Part shown: piece after piece, positions 1 to 7,839 of the stretch
Numbering within the stretch: position 1 is the stretch's first letter
Layout: each line of letters opens with the position of its first letter
Assembly (NCBI GenBank): GCA_022711195.1
Contig: JAKLFN010000091.1
Location: forward strand, 256 to 8,404
From: Bacteroidota bacterium
GTDB lineage: Bacteria > Bacteroidota > Bacteroidia > Bacteroidales > VadinHA17
Reading direction: 5' to 3'
Length of the DNA: 8,149 bases
The notes under the pieces: model-generated
Told to the model about the DNA's origin: nothing
Databases searched by the model: none
What the model saw: the letters and a program-made list of their open reading frames with translations, nothing else
Program-made: the position numbers and the translations under genes

Positions 1-995
1 CCGTTAGCCACCTGGTCGTTATATCCCCACTCCATTAATACAGGCCGGGGAGCTATTAAAGCGAGCAGCAGGTTCGCATCGACAGGAAGTCTGTCTTCGT
101 GTCCTGAGAAGAATCTCAGGCGCGGGATAAACCATGAAGGGAACATGCGTGTTGTAGTTTCAATGCTTTCACCCCCTCCCCTTTCTCCGGCAAGTCTCCA
201 GGGAACAACACCTCCCACGCCTGTGCTGCCGGCAATAACAGCTGAAATATCAGGGTTGATAGCTGCTGCAAAGCAAGCCATCTTCCCGTCGCGCGAGTAT
301 CCATATATTGCGATCTTATCCTTATCGACCTGGGGAATTGTCTTCAGGTAATCAGCAACAATCCCGGCCAGCCACGCACGCCGCGGCAGCGCGGCGAAGT
401 CGTAATCAGGGTATATATCTTTCAGGGCAGCAGCATCGTCCATAAAATCATTTCCAGCAAAGCCTGCTGAAATATATCCGCGTCTTATCAGCTGCTGGCC
501 GGGTCCGGCTAAGCTTGTTCCGATAAGAACAGGGTATTTCTTCTCTTTTGTATCGGGCATAATGATCCTTATCCTGACATTTGCTTTGCCCTGCGGTCCG
601 AATTCGACGCGTACGTTCCTGGTTATAAAACCATTTTCGGTGGATTCGTCTAAAACAATAATATTATTTATTTCCGGTCTGGGAGGGAAATTTCCGGTGA
701 CATATTTTTCAAAGAGATGGAGTATTTCCTCACGCCGGATCTGCCAGTCGGAAGTAGTTTTCCTGACAGGTTTTCCGTTAAAGAAGATAAAAGGATCAGG
801 AAGGAGGTTTGACCCTGGCATTTTTTCAAAGTCAGGAGGCAGCTCTCCCGTTTTTTGCTGCCATGCGTTCCACTCCTGCACTTCCGGGAGGTTTTGCTGC
901 ATCCAGCGGAGGTAATTATTTTGTTTTTCAACCGGTTGCGAAAGAAGGATCACGGGAAAAACCAGAAAAAGGAAACAACCTGATATTCTTTTCAT
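1..995 (-). CDS. Exported CE15-like alpha/beta hydrolase (uronate esterase), C-terminus outside window
   Basis: The 331 residues visible start at the ATG at 993-995 and run off the window's left edge with no stop. Residues 1-19 form a signal peptide (MKR, a hydrophobic stretch, then LLS before Gln20), so the enzyme is probably periplasmic. The region around 65-105 (DPF, GKPV, W84, RREEILHLFEKYVTGNFP) is the N-terminal lead-in common to CE15-like esterases. The nucleophile elbow is GYSRDGK at 232-238: Ser234 is the predicted nucleophile and the following Arg235 is the CE15-type oxyanion-hole residue. Further family-like blocks are GGGESIE (273-279), FPSWF (285-289), LPVD (303-306) and ALIAPRPVL (312-320). 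The catalytic His should lie beyond the edge. Known CE15 enzymes cleave glucuronoyl esters. The related CE19 family contains a pectin methylesterase, which would fit a pectin locus better, and the two cannot be separated here. The gene follows susD by 88 bases, across an intrinsic terminator, with no recognisable promoter in the 46 bases between terminator and start. The class is fairly sure; the substrate is not. Confidence 0.82.
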   Translation of the reverse strand, partial: MKRISGCFLFLVFPVILLSQPVEKQNNYLRWMQQNLPEVQEWNAWQQKTGELPPDFEKMPGSNLLPDPFIFFNGKPVRKTTSDWQIRREEILHLFEKYVTGNFPPRPEINNIIVLDESTENGFITRNVRVEFGPQGKANVRIRIIMPDTKEKKYPVLIGTSLAGPGQQLIRRGYISAGFAGNDFMDDAAALKDIYPDYDFAALPRRAWLAGIVADYLKTIPQVDKDKIAIYGYSRDGKMACFAAAINPDISAVIAGSTGVGGVVPWRLAGERGGGESIETTTRMFPSWFIPRLRFFSGHEDRLPVDANLLLALIAPRPVLMEWGYNDQVAN

Positions 996-1041
996 GATAT
1001 TTATTCTAAGAGTATCTGTAAATAGTATGTAATTATAAGGA

Positions 1042-1072
1042 AAAAAGCCGCCCCCTGGGAGGGCGGCTTTTT
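1042..1072 (-). terminator. Strong intrinsic terminator after susD
   Basis: A perfect 12-bp inverted repeat (AAAAAGCCGCCC / GGGCGGCTTTTT) encloses a 7-base loop. The seven G/C pairs at the loop end are followed by a run of T on either strand. Reading the minus strand, the hairpin begins 11 bases after the susD stop codon and the RNA would end in about six U residues, as expected for Rho-independent termination. Because the arms carry A on one side and T on the other, it could also stop transcription on the plus strand. It separates susD from the downstream esterase gene. Confidence 0.93.
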
Positions 1073-1083
1073 ATTCTTTAGGA

Positions 1084-3018
1084 TTAATAATATCCTTCGT
1101 TCTGAACATCTGCCTTTTCAGGTTTAGGCAGTAACCTGTCGATGAATGAGTCGGGAATAGGCCTGAGTTTATGGTATTCCTTGATACCAGGCGCTGCATC
1201 GGGATTATACAGTTTCACACGTGCAAAAAGGGTGCCTGTACGTACCAGATCTTCCCAGCGGTTCAGTTCTCCGAACATCTCACGGGCTCTTTCCTCGAGC
1301 ATCCAGTCGACGAATGGATCGAATCCTGCACCTGACGGGAAAACAGGGGTTTGTACATCCGTCTGATCAACTATCATATCATTTGCGGTCGATGTTGTAT
1401 TATTTACACCGCCATATATTTTATAGACAAAGGATGGTTTTGCTTCTCCTTCAAGATAGCCGCCTCTTTTTCTTAGCTCATTAATATAGAAAAGGGCATT
1501 AGTCCAGTCGGCTTTTCTGCCATAAGCTTCACCTGCGATAAGGTATGTCTCACCAAGACGCATTCTCACGAAATTCCTGGATCCGGCTCTGTCGTTAAGG
1601 TCGATGCGCTGGTTATCGAGATGTTTTGCGAGAGTCGGGAAGCTTCTCTTATCGTTTCTGTCCATTGGGATCAGTGTATAGGTCGACTTTGCAATATCTG
1701 TCAGCATCTGACGATAATTTGCCGCATTGAGTACAGGCTGCTGTGTACTGAAGGTTGAATAGTATGGAAGTCCTCCATAATACTTTGGTATTGTGTATAT
1801 TGCAGTATCAGCCAGTCCAAAGCGTGATGTACCGACGATTCCAGCCGGTGGATTATAAATTACATCAGTTTTATCTTCCTTGTTTGTCAGAGGATTGAGG
1901 TAATAATAAGCGGCTGCCCATTTAGGAATGCTCGGTGCATAATTGCTATAGTAAACCCACTGGAAGGACTTTGCAACACGTGCATCATATTTGAAGTCCC
2001 ACAATCCTGTAACCATCTGTGGATTAGGACGCATTCTCTTGAATGGACTTTCGTTTACCATGTCCCATGTCATACCCGGTTTTACCTGGTACTCCATAAC
2101 CCAGTACTGATGTATCTGGTTGCCGCCGCTTCGACCGTCAGATGATCTCTCATTAAAGAGAGTATTCTTGGTATATTGAACATCCCAGATAACCTCTTTT
2201 GTCAGTTTCTGGTTGTTCTGTTCAAAGATGTTCGAGAAATTTGGCTCGAGTGAGAATTTTCCAGAGTTGATAACCTCAACTGCATAATATGCGGCACTGT
2301 CGAAGTCGGTAGTTTTACCGCCTCTGACAGCAGCATCATAACTGTTGCGGGTAAGATATACTTTGGCAAGAAGGTGGCCGGCAGCCCATTTTGTAGCCCT
2401 GCCTCTGTCGGTCTGCTGCCAAACATCAGGCAGCACCGCGTATGCAGCCCTGAGGTCTTTGATAATCTGTTCATAAACATCGGCTACCGGTGAACGCTGG
2501 AAATCGGTAATTATCTGTGAAACATTACCTTCTGTGACCAATGGGAGTGCGCCGAAATGCTGGACGAGGTCGAAATAATAATAGGCCCTCATAAAGCGGC
2601 ATTCAGCAATTCGCTGTTCTTTGACGGCATCAGTCATATCTGCTACCTCAGGCATGAACATTATTGCGGTGTTAGCCCTGTTGATGCCATTGTAGCAAGC
2701 CGACCAGAATTGTGAGACTATACCGTTAGCAGAGTTAAGTGCTGAACCATACTGGTTGAAGGCCGGTTTGTTAGCCCCGTCGTTGCCGTCCCAGGCAAGG
2801 TCCCCACCCATCTCTGTCAGAACAAAGTAGTTCTCCATGTTGCAATGCCAGCGCATGGTATAATAAACACCATTTACAGCTGACTCCATTCCTATTTTTG
2901 TTTTCAGATAATCGTAACCGACATCTGTATACCTTTCCTCTTCAAGATACTTCTCGCATGATACTGTTAAGAGAAGCATTGTCAGAAGGATAAGTGCATA
3001 TTGAAATATTTTTTTCAT
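1084..3018 (-). CDS. SusD/RagB-family outer-membrane glycan-binding lipoprotein
   Basis: This 644-residue protein is the surface lipoprotein partner of the SusC transporter encoded just upstream. It binds oligosaccharides at the cell surface and acts as the lid of the SusC barrel. The N-terminus is a lipoprotein signal: MKK, a hydrophobic run, then a lipobox LTVSC with acceptor Cys21, followed by EKYLEE. Family hallmarks are FWSACYNGINRAN (104-116), the helical segment AECRFMRAYYYFDLVQHFGA (139-158) with LPLV (159-161 onward), and the C-terminal blocks RMRLGETYLIAGEAY, EERAREMFGELNRWEDLVR and LRPIPDSFID. These match the SusD N-terminal TPR-like domain and the C-terminal RagB/SusD domain. It is somewhat longer than the usual 500-600 residues, with Tyr/Trp/Asn-rich loops in the middle that may form the ligand site. 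It lies 31 bases after the susC stop, so it is almost certainly cotranscribed with it. The ligand cannot be read from the sequence; pectic oligosaccharide is inferred from neighbours. Confidence 0.96.
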   Translation of the reverse strand: MKKIFQYALILLTMLLLTVSCEKYLEEERYTDVGYDYLKTKIGMESAVNGVYYTMRWHCNMENYFVLTEMGGDLAWDGNDGANKPAFNQYGSALNSANGIVSQFWSACYNGINRANTAIMFMPEVADMTDAVKEQRIAECRFMRAYYYFDLVQHFGALPLVTEGNVSQIITDFQRSPVADVYEQIIKDLRAAYAVLPDVWQQTDRGRATKWAAGHLLAKVYLTRNSYDAAVRGGKTTDFDSAAYYAVEVINSGKFSLEPNFSNIFEQNNQKLTKEVIWDVQYTKNTLFNERSSDGRSGGNQIHQYWVMEYQVKPGMTWDMVNESPFKRMRPNPQMVTGLWDFKYDARVAKSFQWVYYSNYAPSIPKWAAAYYYLNPLTNKEDKTDVIYNPPAGIVGTSRFGLADTAIYTIPKYYGGLPYYSTFSTQQPVLNAANYRQMLTDIAKSTYTLIPMDRNDKRSFPTLAKHLDNQRIDLNDRAGSRNFVRMRLGETYLIAGEAYGRKADWTNALFYINELRKRGGYLEGEAKPSFVYKIYGGVNNTTSTANDMIVDQTDVQTPVFPSGAGFDPFVDWMLEERAREMFGELNRWEDLVRTGTLFARVKLYNPDAAPGIKEYHKLRPIPDSFIDRLLPKPEKADVQNEGYY

Positions 3019-3049
3019 AATCCTAAATTTAATAATAATTTATGAATCT

Positions 3050-6000
3050 CTAGAAACTTGCATTTACACCCAGCATAGTAGTTGTCGGATTCGGAACGTT
3101 ATAGCTTGATCCGCTTTCAGGGTCAGTTCCGGGGTAATTTGTAATTACGAAAACGTTTTGCATGGAGAGATATAACCTTAGTTTCGAGACGCCAATTTTA
3201 TTAATAAGGTTTTTCGGCATGCTATACCCTAAGGAAATGTTGCTTAATCTGATGAATGAAGCATCAAAGTAGCTCATTGAGCTGACATACGGAATTGCTT
3301 CAACGCCGTTATTCGGGCGAGGTGCTTCATTACTGCCGTTACTTGCAATAGGCTTTCCGGTACCATCATATTCAGTGACTTTCCAGTAATTAGTTTTGAT
3401 ACCGCTGTAACGTCCGGTATAACGCAGGTCGCGGCTATAGCTCATCATGTTTCCATAAGAGCTGTTAAGGAAGAAATTCATGTCAATATCCTTATATTTC
3501 AGCCTGTTTGATAAACCTGCTACGAATTTCGGGCGAGGTGTACCAATGATCTGGCGGTCGTCGGCTGTGATCTTGTAATCGCCTGCGGTATTTGGATCAT
3601 ACACCTTAATGGTTCCCGGCTTCGATGCTGCTCCGTATTTTGCAGCTTCTGTTTCTTCATCCAGCTGCCATATCCCAAGGAATTTGTAATCGTAGTAAAC
3701 TGACAGGGGCTGGCCAATGAACCATCCGTTTCCGGTATCATCATTCTTGCCACCATAAAGTTCCACGATTTCCTCCTTATTCCGTGAAAAGGTAAGATCT
3801 GAAACCCATTCAAAATTAGAATTTTTAATATTGACCGTATTGAGTGTTATCTCTACACCTTTGTTCCGTGTTTTTCCGATATTATAGACCACACTGCTGA
3901 ATCCGGAAACGTTTGGAAGCTGGCGGCTCATAAGCAGATCGAATGTATTCTGAAGGTAGAAATCAATTGTACCGTTTATCCTGCTCTTAAAGAACCCGAA
4001 GTCAATACCTCCGTTCCACTGTCTTGTTTTTTCCCAGGAAAGATCCGGGTTTGGCATTTCGTTCTGGTAGAATGCCATAACATTGGATGCGCCGAAGTTA
4101 TACCTCGAATAGGTCAGGTTCCCTCCTGTTTTGTAGGGTGCTATTGCAGAGTTCCCGGTCATTCCATAGCCTAACCTGACCTTAAGGTTGTTCATTACGG
4201 TGAGATTCTGCATGAAGTCTTCTTCTGTTATTCTCCAGGCAAGTGCAGCTGAAGGGAAGAGAACCCATTTATTACCAGGTGAAAGCCGCGATGATCCGTC
4301 ATATCTCGCAGATACGGTCAGAAGGTAACGATCTCTTAACGTGTAGTTCAATCTTCCCATGAATGATGCTATCTGCCATTTTGTAAAGCTGCTGCTCACA
4401 CCCGAGATTGTGGGTGCACTTCCAACATTGTACCAGAGCTGTGTAGCATATGCGAGGTCTTGTACACTTATATTATTTGTTTCGGATTGCTCCTCCTGTA
4501 TTGACTGGAGAAGTGTCAGTCCAAAAGCATGCTGTCCAATTGTTTTGTTCCAGTACAGAAGGTTTTCCCAGGTATACATTGTGCTGGTTCCTCCGCCATT
4601 TGTTGCACGGGGAAGTCCTCCCTGACGGTCGGAACTCATTGAACCGTAGAATGCCTGACGCTGATATGGGCCTATATCAAGACCGAAATTTGATCGGAAT
4701 TTAAAATCAAAAGGCAGCTTTATTTCCAGGTAATAACTACCAAGGAAGCGGTCTTTCTTATATTCGTTCATATATTCATTAATATTCCAAACGGGATTCC
4801 AAAGCTGGGTATCATTCCCCGGACGGCCGATTAGTGATCCGTCTTCATACCTGATATTTGCCAGAGGAGAGATCGACTGGCACATGCTGAACAGGTTTGT
4901 TCCATCACTTCTGTTAACATGAGAGAATGACGTTGAACCGCCAAATGTCAGTATTTTGCTGACATCCCAGTCAAAATTGACACGTACAGAGTATCGTGAA
5001 TAGTCCTGGCCTTCGACAAGACCAAGCTCATTATAGTAAGTAGCAGATGCATATGTCTTAAGGTTCTCAGTACCTCCCCTGATGCTTACTTCATGGTTAG
5101 TTACCTGGCCGGTACGCATTACCTCGCCCATCCAGTCGACAGTTTCAAGCCTTTCGGGATGCCATGAACCATCAGTATCGTAAGCATTCTGTATCTTATA
5201 TGCGATGCCATAAGGATCTGTCTCCTGTGCAACCGGCATCATGATCTGATCTTTCTCCCATGTGGGCGTTGCAGGATAGGCGCCTGTTGTACGATATGCT
5301 TCCCTGATAAGCTCGACCCATTCAGCAGCATCGAAGAGTTCTACAAGTTTCCTGGGCTTCTGAATTCCATAATATGCATTATATTCAATGACAGGTTTAC
5401 CCGACATCCCTTTCTTTGTTGTTATTAGGATAACACCGTTTGCGCCGCGTGATCCATAGATAGCGGTTGCCGATGCATCTTTGAGAATATCTATTGAGGC
5501 GATGTTTGATTGCGGGATCTCACTGTATCCTGAGACAAGAGGAATGCCGTCGACAACATAGAGAGGTTCGTTTGTGGCAGAAAGTGAACGGTTACCACGG
5601 ATCATGACCCTGGGGTCTTCACCCGGTTTTGCATTTGTCTGCTGAACAACTACGCCTGAAGCCTTCCCCTGAAGAGCCTGTGCAGGGTTGAATGTGGCTA
5701 CTTCAACAAGTTTGTCACCGGTAACAGATGCGACTGACCCTGTAACATCTTTTTTTCTCTGAGAACCATAGCCGATTACCACTACTTCATTGAGCCCGAC
5801 TGCTTCCTCTTCAAGAGTTGCATCAACTTTGACTCTTCCGTTAATTGGTACCTCAAGAGTGGTCATACCGATAAATGAATAGACAAGCACTGAATTTGCA
5901 GGTACATTGGAAATAGAATAGTTACCTGCAATATCGGTCACGGCCCCAAGCATGGTACCTTTAACAGCTACAGATACCCCAGGCAGTGCGGTTCCGGATT

Positions 6001-6178
6001 TGTCGATTACTTTTCCGGTAACTGTAATTTGCTGTTGTCCGTATGCACCTGAATATCCAGTATTCAGCTGAAGTAACAGCAGAATTAAGATCACAGTCAT
6101 GATCCTGGTGATGAAGCCATGTTCCAGAACAAATCCCGTGAACGGGTTTGTTTGTAGATGGTTGAATTTGTTTTTCAT
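3050..6178 (-). CDS. SusC/RagA-family TonB-linked outer-membrane transporter
   Basis: This 1042-residue outer-membrane beta-barrel imports oligosaccharides with energy from TonB-ExbBD and pairs with the downstream SusD lipoprotein. After a long basic/polar start, residues 24-47 are a hydrophobic signal segment ending AYG before Gln48. Residues 51-124 are the carboxypeptidase-regulatory-like domain typical of SusC (VTGKVIDKSGTALPGVSV, then DIAGNYSISNVP). The linker LNEVVVIGYGSQRKKDVTGS (129-148) is the SusC/RagA signature and probable TonB-box region. The plug domain follows, with VMIRGNRSLS (191-200), PLYVVDGIPL (205-214) and YGSRGANGVILITTKKG (241-257). The remainder is barrel, ending in GVNASF with the terminal Phe expected of outer-membrane barrel proteins. 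Length is normal for the family. There is no STN domain ahead of the regulatory-like domain, so direct signalling to a FecR-type anti-sigma factor is unlikely. It follows the lyase gene by 111 bases, the widest gap in the window. An alternative start at Met27 would lose the basic residues ahead of the signal segment and is less likely. Confidence 0.97.
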   Translation of the reverse strand: MKNKFNHLQTNPFTGFVLEHGFITRIMTVILILLLLQLNTGYSGAYGQQQITVTGKVIDKSGTALPGVSVAVKGTMLGAVTDIAGNYSISNVPANSVLVYSFIGMTTLEVPINGRVKVDATLEEEAVGLNEVVVIGYGSQRKKDVTGSVASVTGDKLVEVATFNPAQALQGKASGVVVQQTNAKPGEDPRVMIRGNRSLSATNEPLYVVDGIPLVSGYSEIPQSNIASIDILKDASATAIYGSRGANGVILITTKKGMSGKPVIEYNAYYGIQKPRKLVELFDAAEWVELIREAYRTTGAYPATPTWEKDQIMMPVAQETDPYGIAYKIQNAYDTDGSWHPERLETVDWMGEVMRTGQVTNHEVSIRGGTENLKTYASATYYNELGLVEGQDYSRYSVRVNFDWDVSKILTFGGSTSFSHVNRSDGTNLFSMCQSISPLANIRYEDGSLIGRPGNDTQLWNPVWNINEYMNEYKKDRFLGSYYLEIKLPFDFKFRSNFGLDIGPYQRQAFYGSMSSDRQGGLPRATNGGGTSTMYTWENLLYWNKTIGQHAFGLTLLQSIQEEQSETNNISVQDLAYATQLWYNVGSAPTISGVSSSFTKWQIASFMGRLNYTLRDRYLLTVSARYDGSSRLSPGNKWVLFPSAALAWRITEEDFMQNLTVMNNLKVRLGYGMTGNSAIAPYKTGGNLTYSRYNFGASNVMAFYQNEMPNPDLSWEKTRQWNGGIDFGFFKSRINGTIDFYLQNTFDLLMSRQLPNVSGFSSVVYNIGKTRNKGVEITLNTVNIKNSNFEWVSDLTFSRNKEEIVELYGGKNDDTGNGWFIGQPLSVYYDYKFLGIWQLDEETEAAKYGAASKPGTIKVYDPNTAGDYKITADDRQIIGTPRPKFVAGLSNRLKYKDIDMNFFLNSSYGNMMSYSRDLRYTGRYSGIKTNYWKVTEYDGTGKPIASNGSNEAPRPNNGVEAIPYVSSMSYFDASFIRLSNISLGYSMPKNLINKIGVSKLRLYLSMQNVFVITNYPGTDPESGSSYNVPNPTTTMLGVNASF

Positions 6179-6181
6179 AGT

Positions 6182-6259
6182 TTAAGTACGTTTAGTTAGT
6201 TTATTAGAATTACGTGGGATTTTCATTCTCTTTAAAGGATCAGGTTTTTTCATAGGCAT
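6182..6259 (-). other. Possible 25-codon leader ORF ahead of susC
   Basis: The gap between the lyase gene and susC contains a complete short ORF that starts ATG-CCT-ATG and ends TAA. It encodes a strongly basic peptide rich in Lys, Arg, Pro and Asn, with no hydrophobic segment. Its stop codon is followed by one ACT codon and then the susC ATG, so it is in frame with susC and ends three bases before it. That placement would suit translational coupling or a regulatory leader peptide. An ORF this short can easily arise by chance, and no clear ribosome-binding site precedes it, so it is offered as a candidate only. Confidence 0.2.
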
Positions 6260-6289
6260 AAATTTTAAGGATAGGTTATTGAAAAATTT

Positions 6290-7789
6290 TTATCTAGGTG
6301 CGGTTTTTGAATATGTCCTGTTAAGCCAGCTTTTGGGCACAGGGATTATACAAATATTCATCGAACGTCCATCCTCTGAAAGCATTGCTGACTGAATTTC
6401 TATTCTTGTACCGTCAGGACTGAAACTGGGATGGGTATGGTCCTGCGCTGTTTCTTTATGTCCAGTGGAGATCATAAGCATTTCGCTGGTATTTCTGTCA
6501 ATTAGATATATGCTTCTTGAAAAATCGTCACCTACGAGCCAGCGTCCATCAGCCGATCCGCTTCCATGCCATAATCCGCTGCCGCTTTTTGTCTGGCCTT
6601 CAATTCTCATTTCCTTTGTTCTCAGGTTAACGACACCGAGACCGGTTGGTTTTTCTCTTGTTCCTGAAGGCCCCCACTCTTTTTGCTGACCCGGGTTCCT
6701 GGGATCGTTTACCTGAGGCGGAGCGGCCGGATCAGTTTCATAGGACATTCCAACAGGTCTGTGGCCCATGATATAAAATGCCACCTCATCGGGTGTTATT
6801 ACGGCTTCGTGGGTTATCCATTCATATTCTGACTCTTTGTATACAGGGCGAAGACCAGAACCATCCGCAGCAACTGTCCATGTTCGCTGTGGTGCCTTAC
6901 CGCCTGTTTCCCAGCAAAAGACTATTTCGCCAGGAACAAAAGGATTAGTCTGTACATGTCCAATTGGAAATGGTACGGCGACGACGAATTTTATCTCGCC
7001 GGTCTTGAGGTTCATGCTTGCCAGACCTGACTGACTCTGTCCACCTGTGCGCCCGACAAATACTTCAGGATTTGGGACAACAGCAGGGCGATATTTTCCG
7101 GCTTCGGTCGTTCCAATCCTGAAGTAGGCAAAATCTTCATTGGCGTCGATTGCCATATCGCCTGGTTCCATTTCGCCAGGTATTGTTCCGCAAATCCTTT
7201 CATAAGATGGGGCTTTCTGCATTTTGCCTGCTTCACTGTCAGAGAATACTTTACCAAGGTCAACTTCAATTATCTGAACAGGCCCACCGGGCATTCTTAC
7301 CATACCTTGCGGACGTCCACCCTGTGCTCCACCGGGAGCCGGTTGGCTCTGAGTGCCTGCCGTCCTTTGATTCCTTCCTTGCGGAGCAGCTGAACGATTA
7401 CCCGAATTATCCGGTTCGGCAAGCCTTCTCATAATATAAAGTTTTAATGCTTTCCGGCTGACATTGAGAGAACCTGAATATCCTCCCTCGGTGATCTGTA
7501 TGATCACTCCGGTTTCCTCATTCACTGCCATTCCCTCACCAGGGACTCTGTTCGAACGGAATACTACCCATTTTCCATCGAAGGTCCACTGTGGATGTGT
7601 CTGGTAAATCTTTGAGTCACCCATTCCCGGCTTGCTTGTCAGAAAAGTCAGTGGTGTGCCTGTTACAGGATCTTCAATTACTTTTTTCTCCGACGGAAAA
7701 CGTTTTCCAATCTGCGATACAGCCACCGGCGTCAGGAATCCCGGCAGGAGCATTGCGACAAGAATTAATAAGATTCGGCTTTTTTTCAT
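6290..7789 (-). CDS. Exported oligogalacturonate lyase-like beta-propeller protein (PL22 family)
   Basis: This 499-residue protein resembles PL22 oligogalacturonate lyases, which cleave short (often unsaturated) galacturonides by metal-assisted beta-elimination on a seven-bladed propeller. Residues 1-25 are a signal peptide (MKKSR, hydrophobic core, AVS before Gln26) with no lipobox Cys, so it should be periplasmic, whereas the characterised enterobacterial enzymes are cytoplasmic. Propeller repeats show as HPQWTFDGKWVVFRSNR (65-81), GSGSADGRWLVGDDFSRSI (409-427) and HPSFSPDGTRIEI (453-465). Candidate catalytic and metal residues are His278 (IGHVQTNPF), His327 (EWITHEAV), His408, Gln449 and the His451/His453 pair (QDHTHPSF). 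These parallel the His and His/His/Gln set known in PL22, but the exact correspondence needs alignment. A Gly/Gln/Pro/Arg-rich insert at about 125-169 interrupts the propeller and helps make the protein longer than the roughly 390-residue enterobacterial enzymes. It sits 50 bases after the preceding stop, suggesting one operon. A non-catalytic TolB-like propeller is the main alternative. Confidence 0.82.
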   Translation of the reverse strand: MKKSRILLILVAMLLPGFLTPVAVSQIGKRFPSEKKVIEDPVTGTPLTFLTSKPGMGDSKIYQTHPQWTFDGKWVVFRSNRVPGEGMAVNEETGVIIQITEGGYSGSLNVSRKALKLYIMRRLAEPDNSGNRSAAPQGRNQRTAGTQSQPAPGGAQGGRPQGMVRMPGGPVQIIEVDLGKVFSDSEAGKMQKAPSYERICGTIPGEMEPGDMAIDANEDFAYFRIGTTEAGKYRPAVVPNPEVFVGRTGGQSQSGLASMNLKTGEIKFVVAVPFPIGHVQTNPFVPGEIVFCWETGGKAPQRTWTVAADGSGLRPVYKESEYEWITHEAVITPDEVAFYIMGHRPVGMSYETDPAAPPQVNDPRNPGQQKEWGPSGTREKPTGLGVVNLRTKEMRIEGQTKSGSGLWHGSGSADGRWLVGDDFSRSIYLIDRNTSEMLMISTGHKETAQDHTHPSFSPDGTRIEIQSAMLSEDGRSMNICIIPVPKSWLNRTYSKTAPR

Positions 7790-7839
7790 AGCGTAAGGTT
7801 TTTGTTAGGATTAAAGAGTATTATAATTTGTAATACATG

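Noticed and set aside
145..351. Plus-strand ORFs across the window (for example 145-351, 562-915, 1142-1366, 4359-4625, 7150-7434)
   Set aside because: They lie opposite well-supported minus-strand genes, have no recognisable domains and show the composition expected of antisense shadows.
2202..2480. Minus-strand ORFs in other frames inside susD, susC and the lyase (2202-2480, 3520-3813, 7012-7269)
   Set aside because: They are nested out of frame in genes with full-length family matches and carry no motifs of their own.
3050..6178. SusC as a signal-transducing transporter coupled to an ECF sigma/FecR pair
   Set aside because: The mature N-terminus goes straight into the carboxypeptidase-regulatory-like domain with no STN domain, and no sigma or anti-sigma gene is in the window.
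6179..6289. Bacteroidetes-type promoter ahead of susC
   Set aside because: No TAnnTTTG element or suitably spaced TTTG was found on the minus strand in this gap, nor in the gaps at 996-1041, 3019-3049 and 7790-7839, so none is annotated.
6282..6291. AAAAATTTTT palindrome overlapping the lyase stop codon
   Set aside because: It has no loop or G/C stem and is not a convincing terminator; such runs are common in A/T-rich DNA.
7818..7836. Inverted repeat GTATTA / TAATAC with a 7-base spacer just after the right-hand gene's stop
   Set aside because: The stem is only six bp and almost entirely A/T, with no proper U-run after it on the minus strand. It is unlikely to terminate transcription and is expected by chance in an A/T-rich gap.
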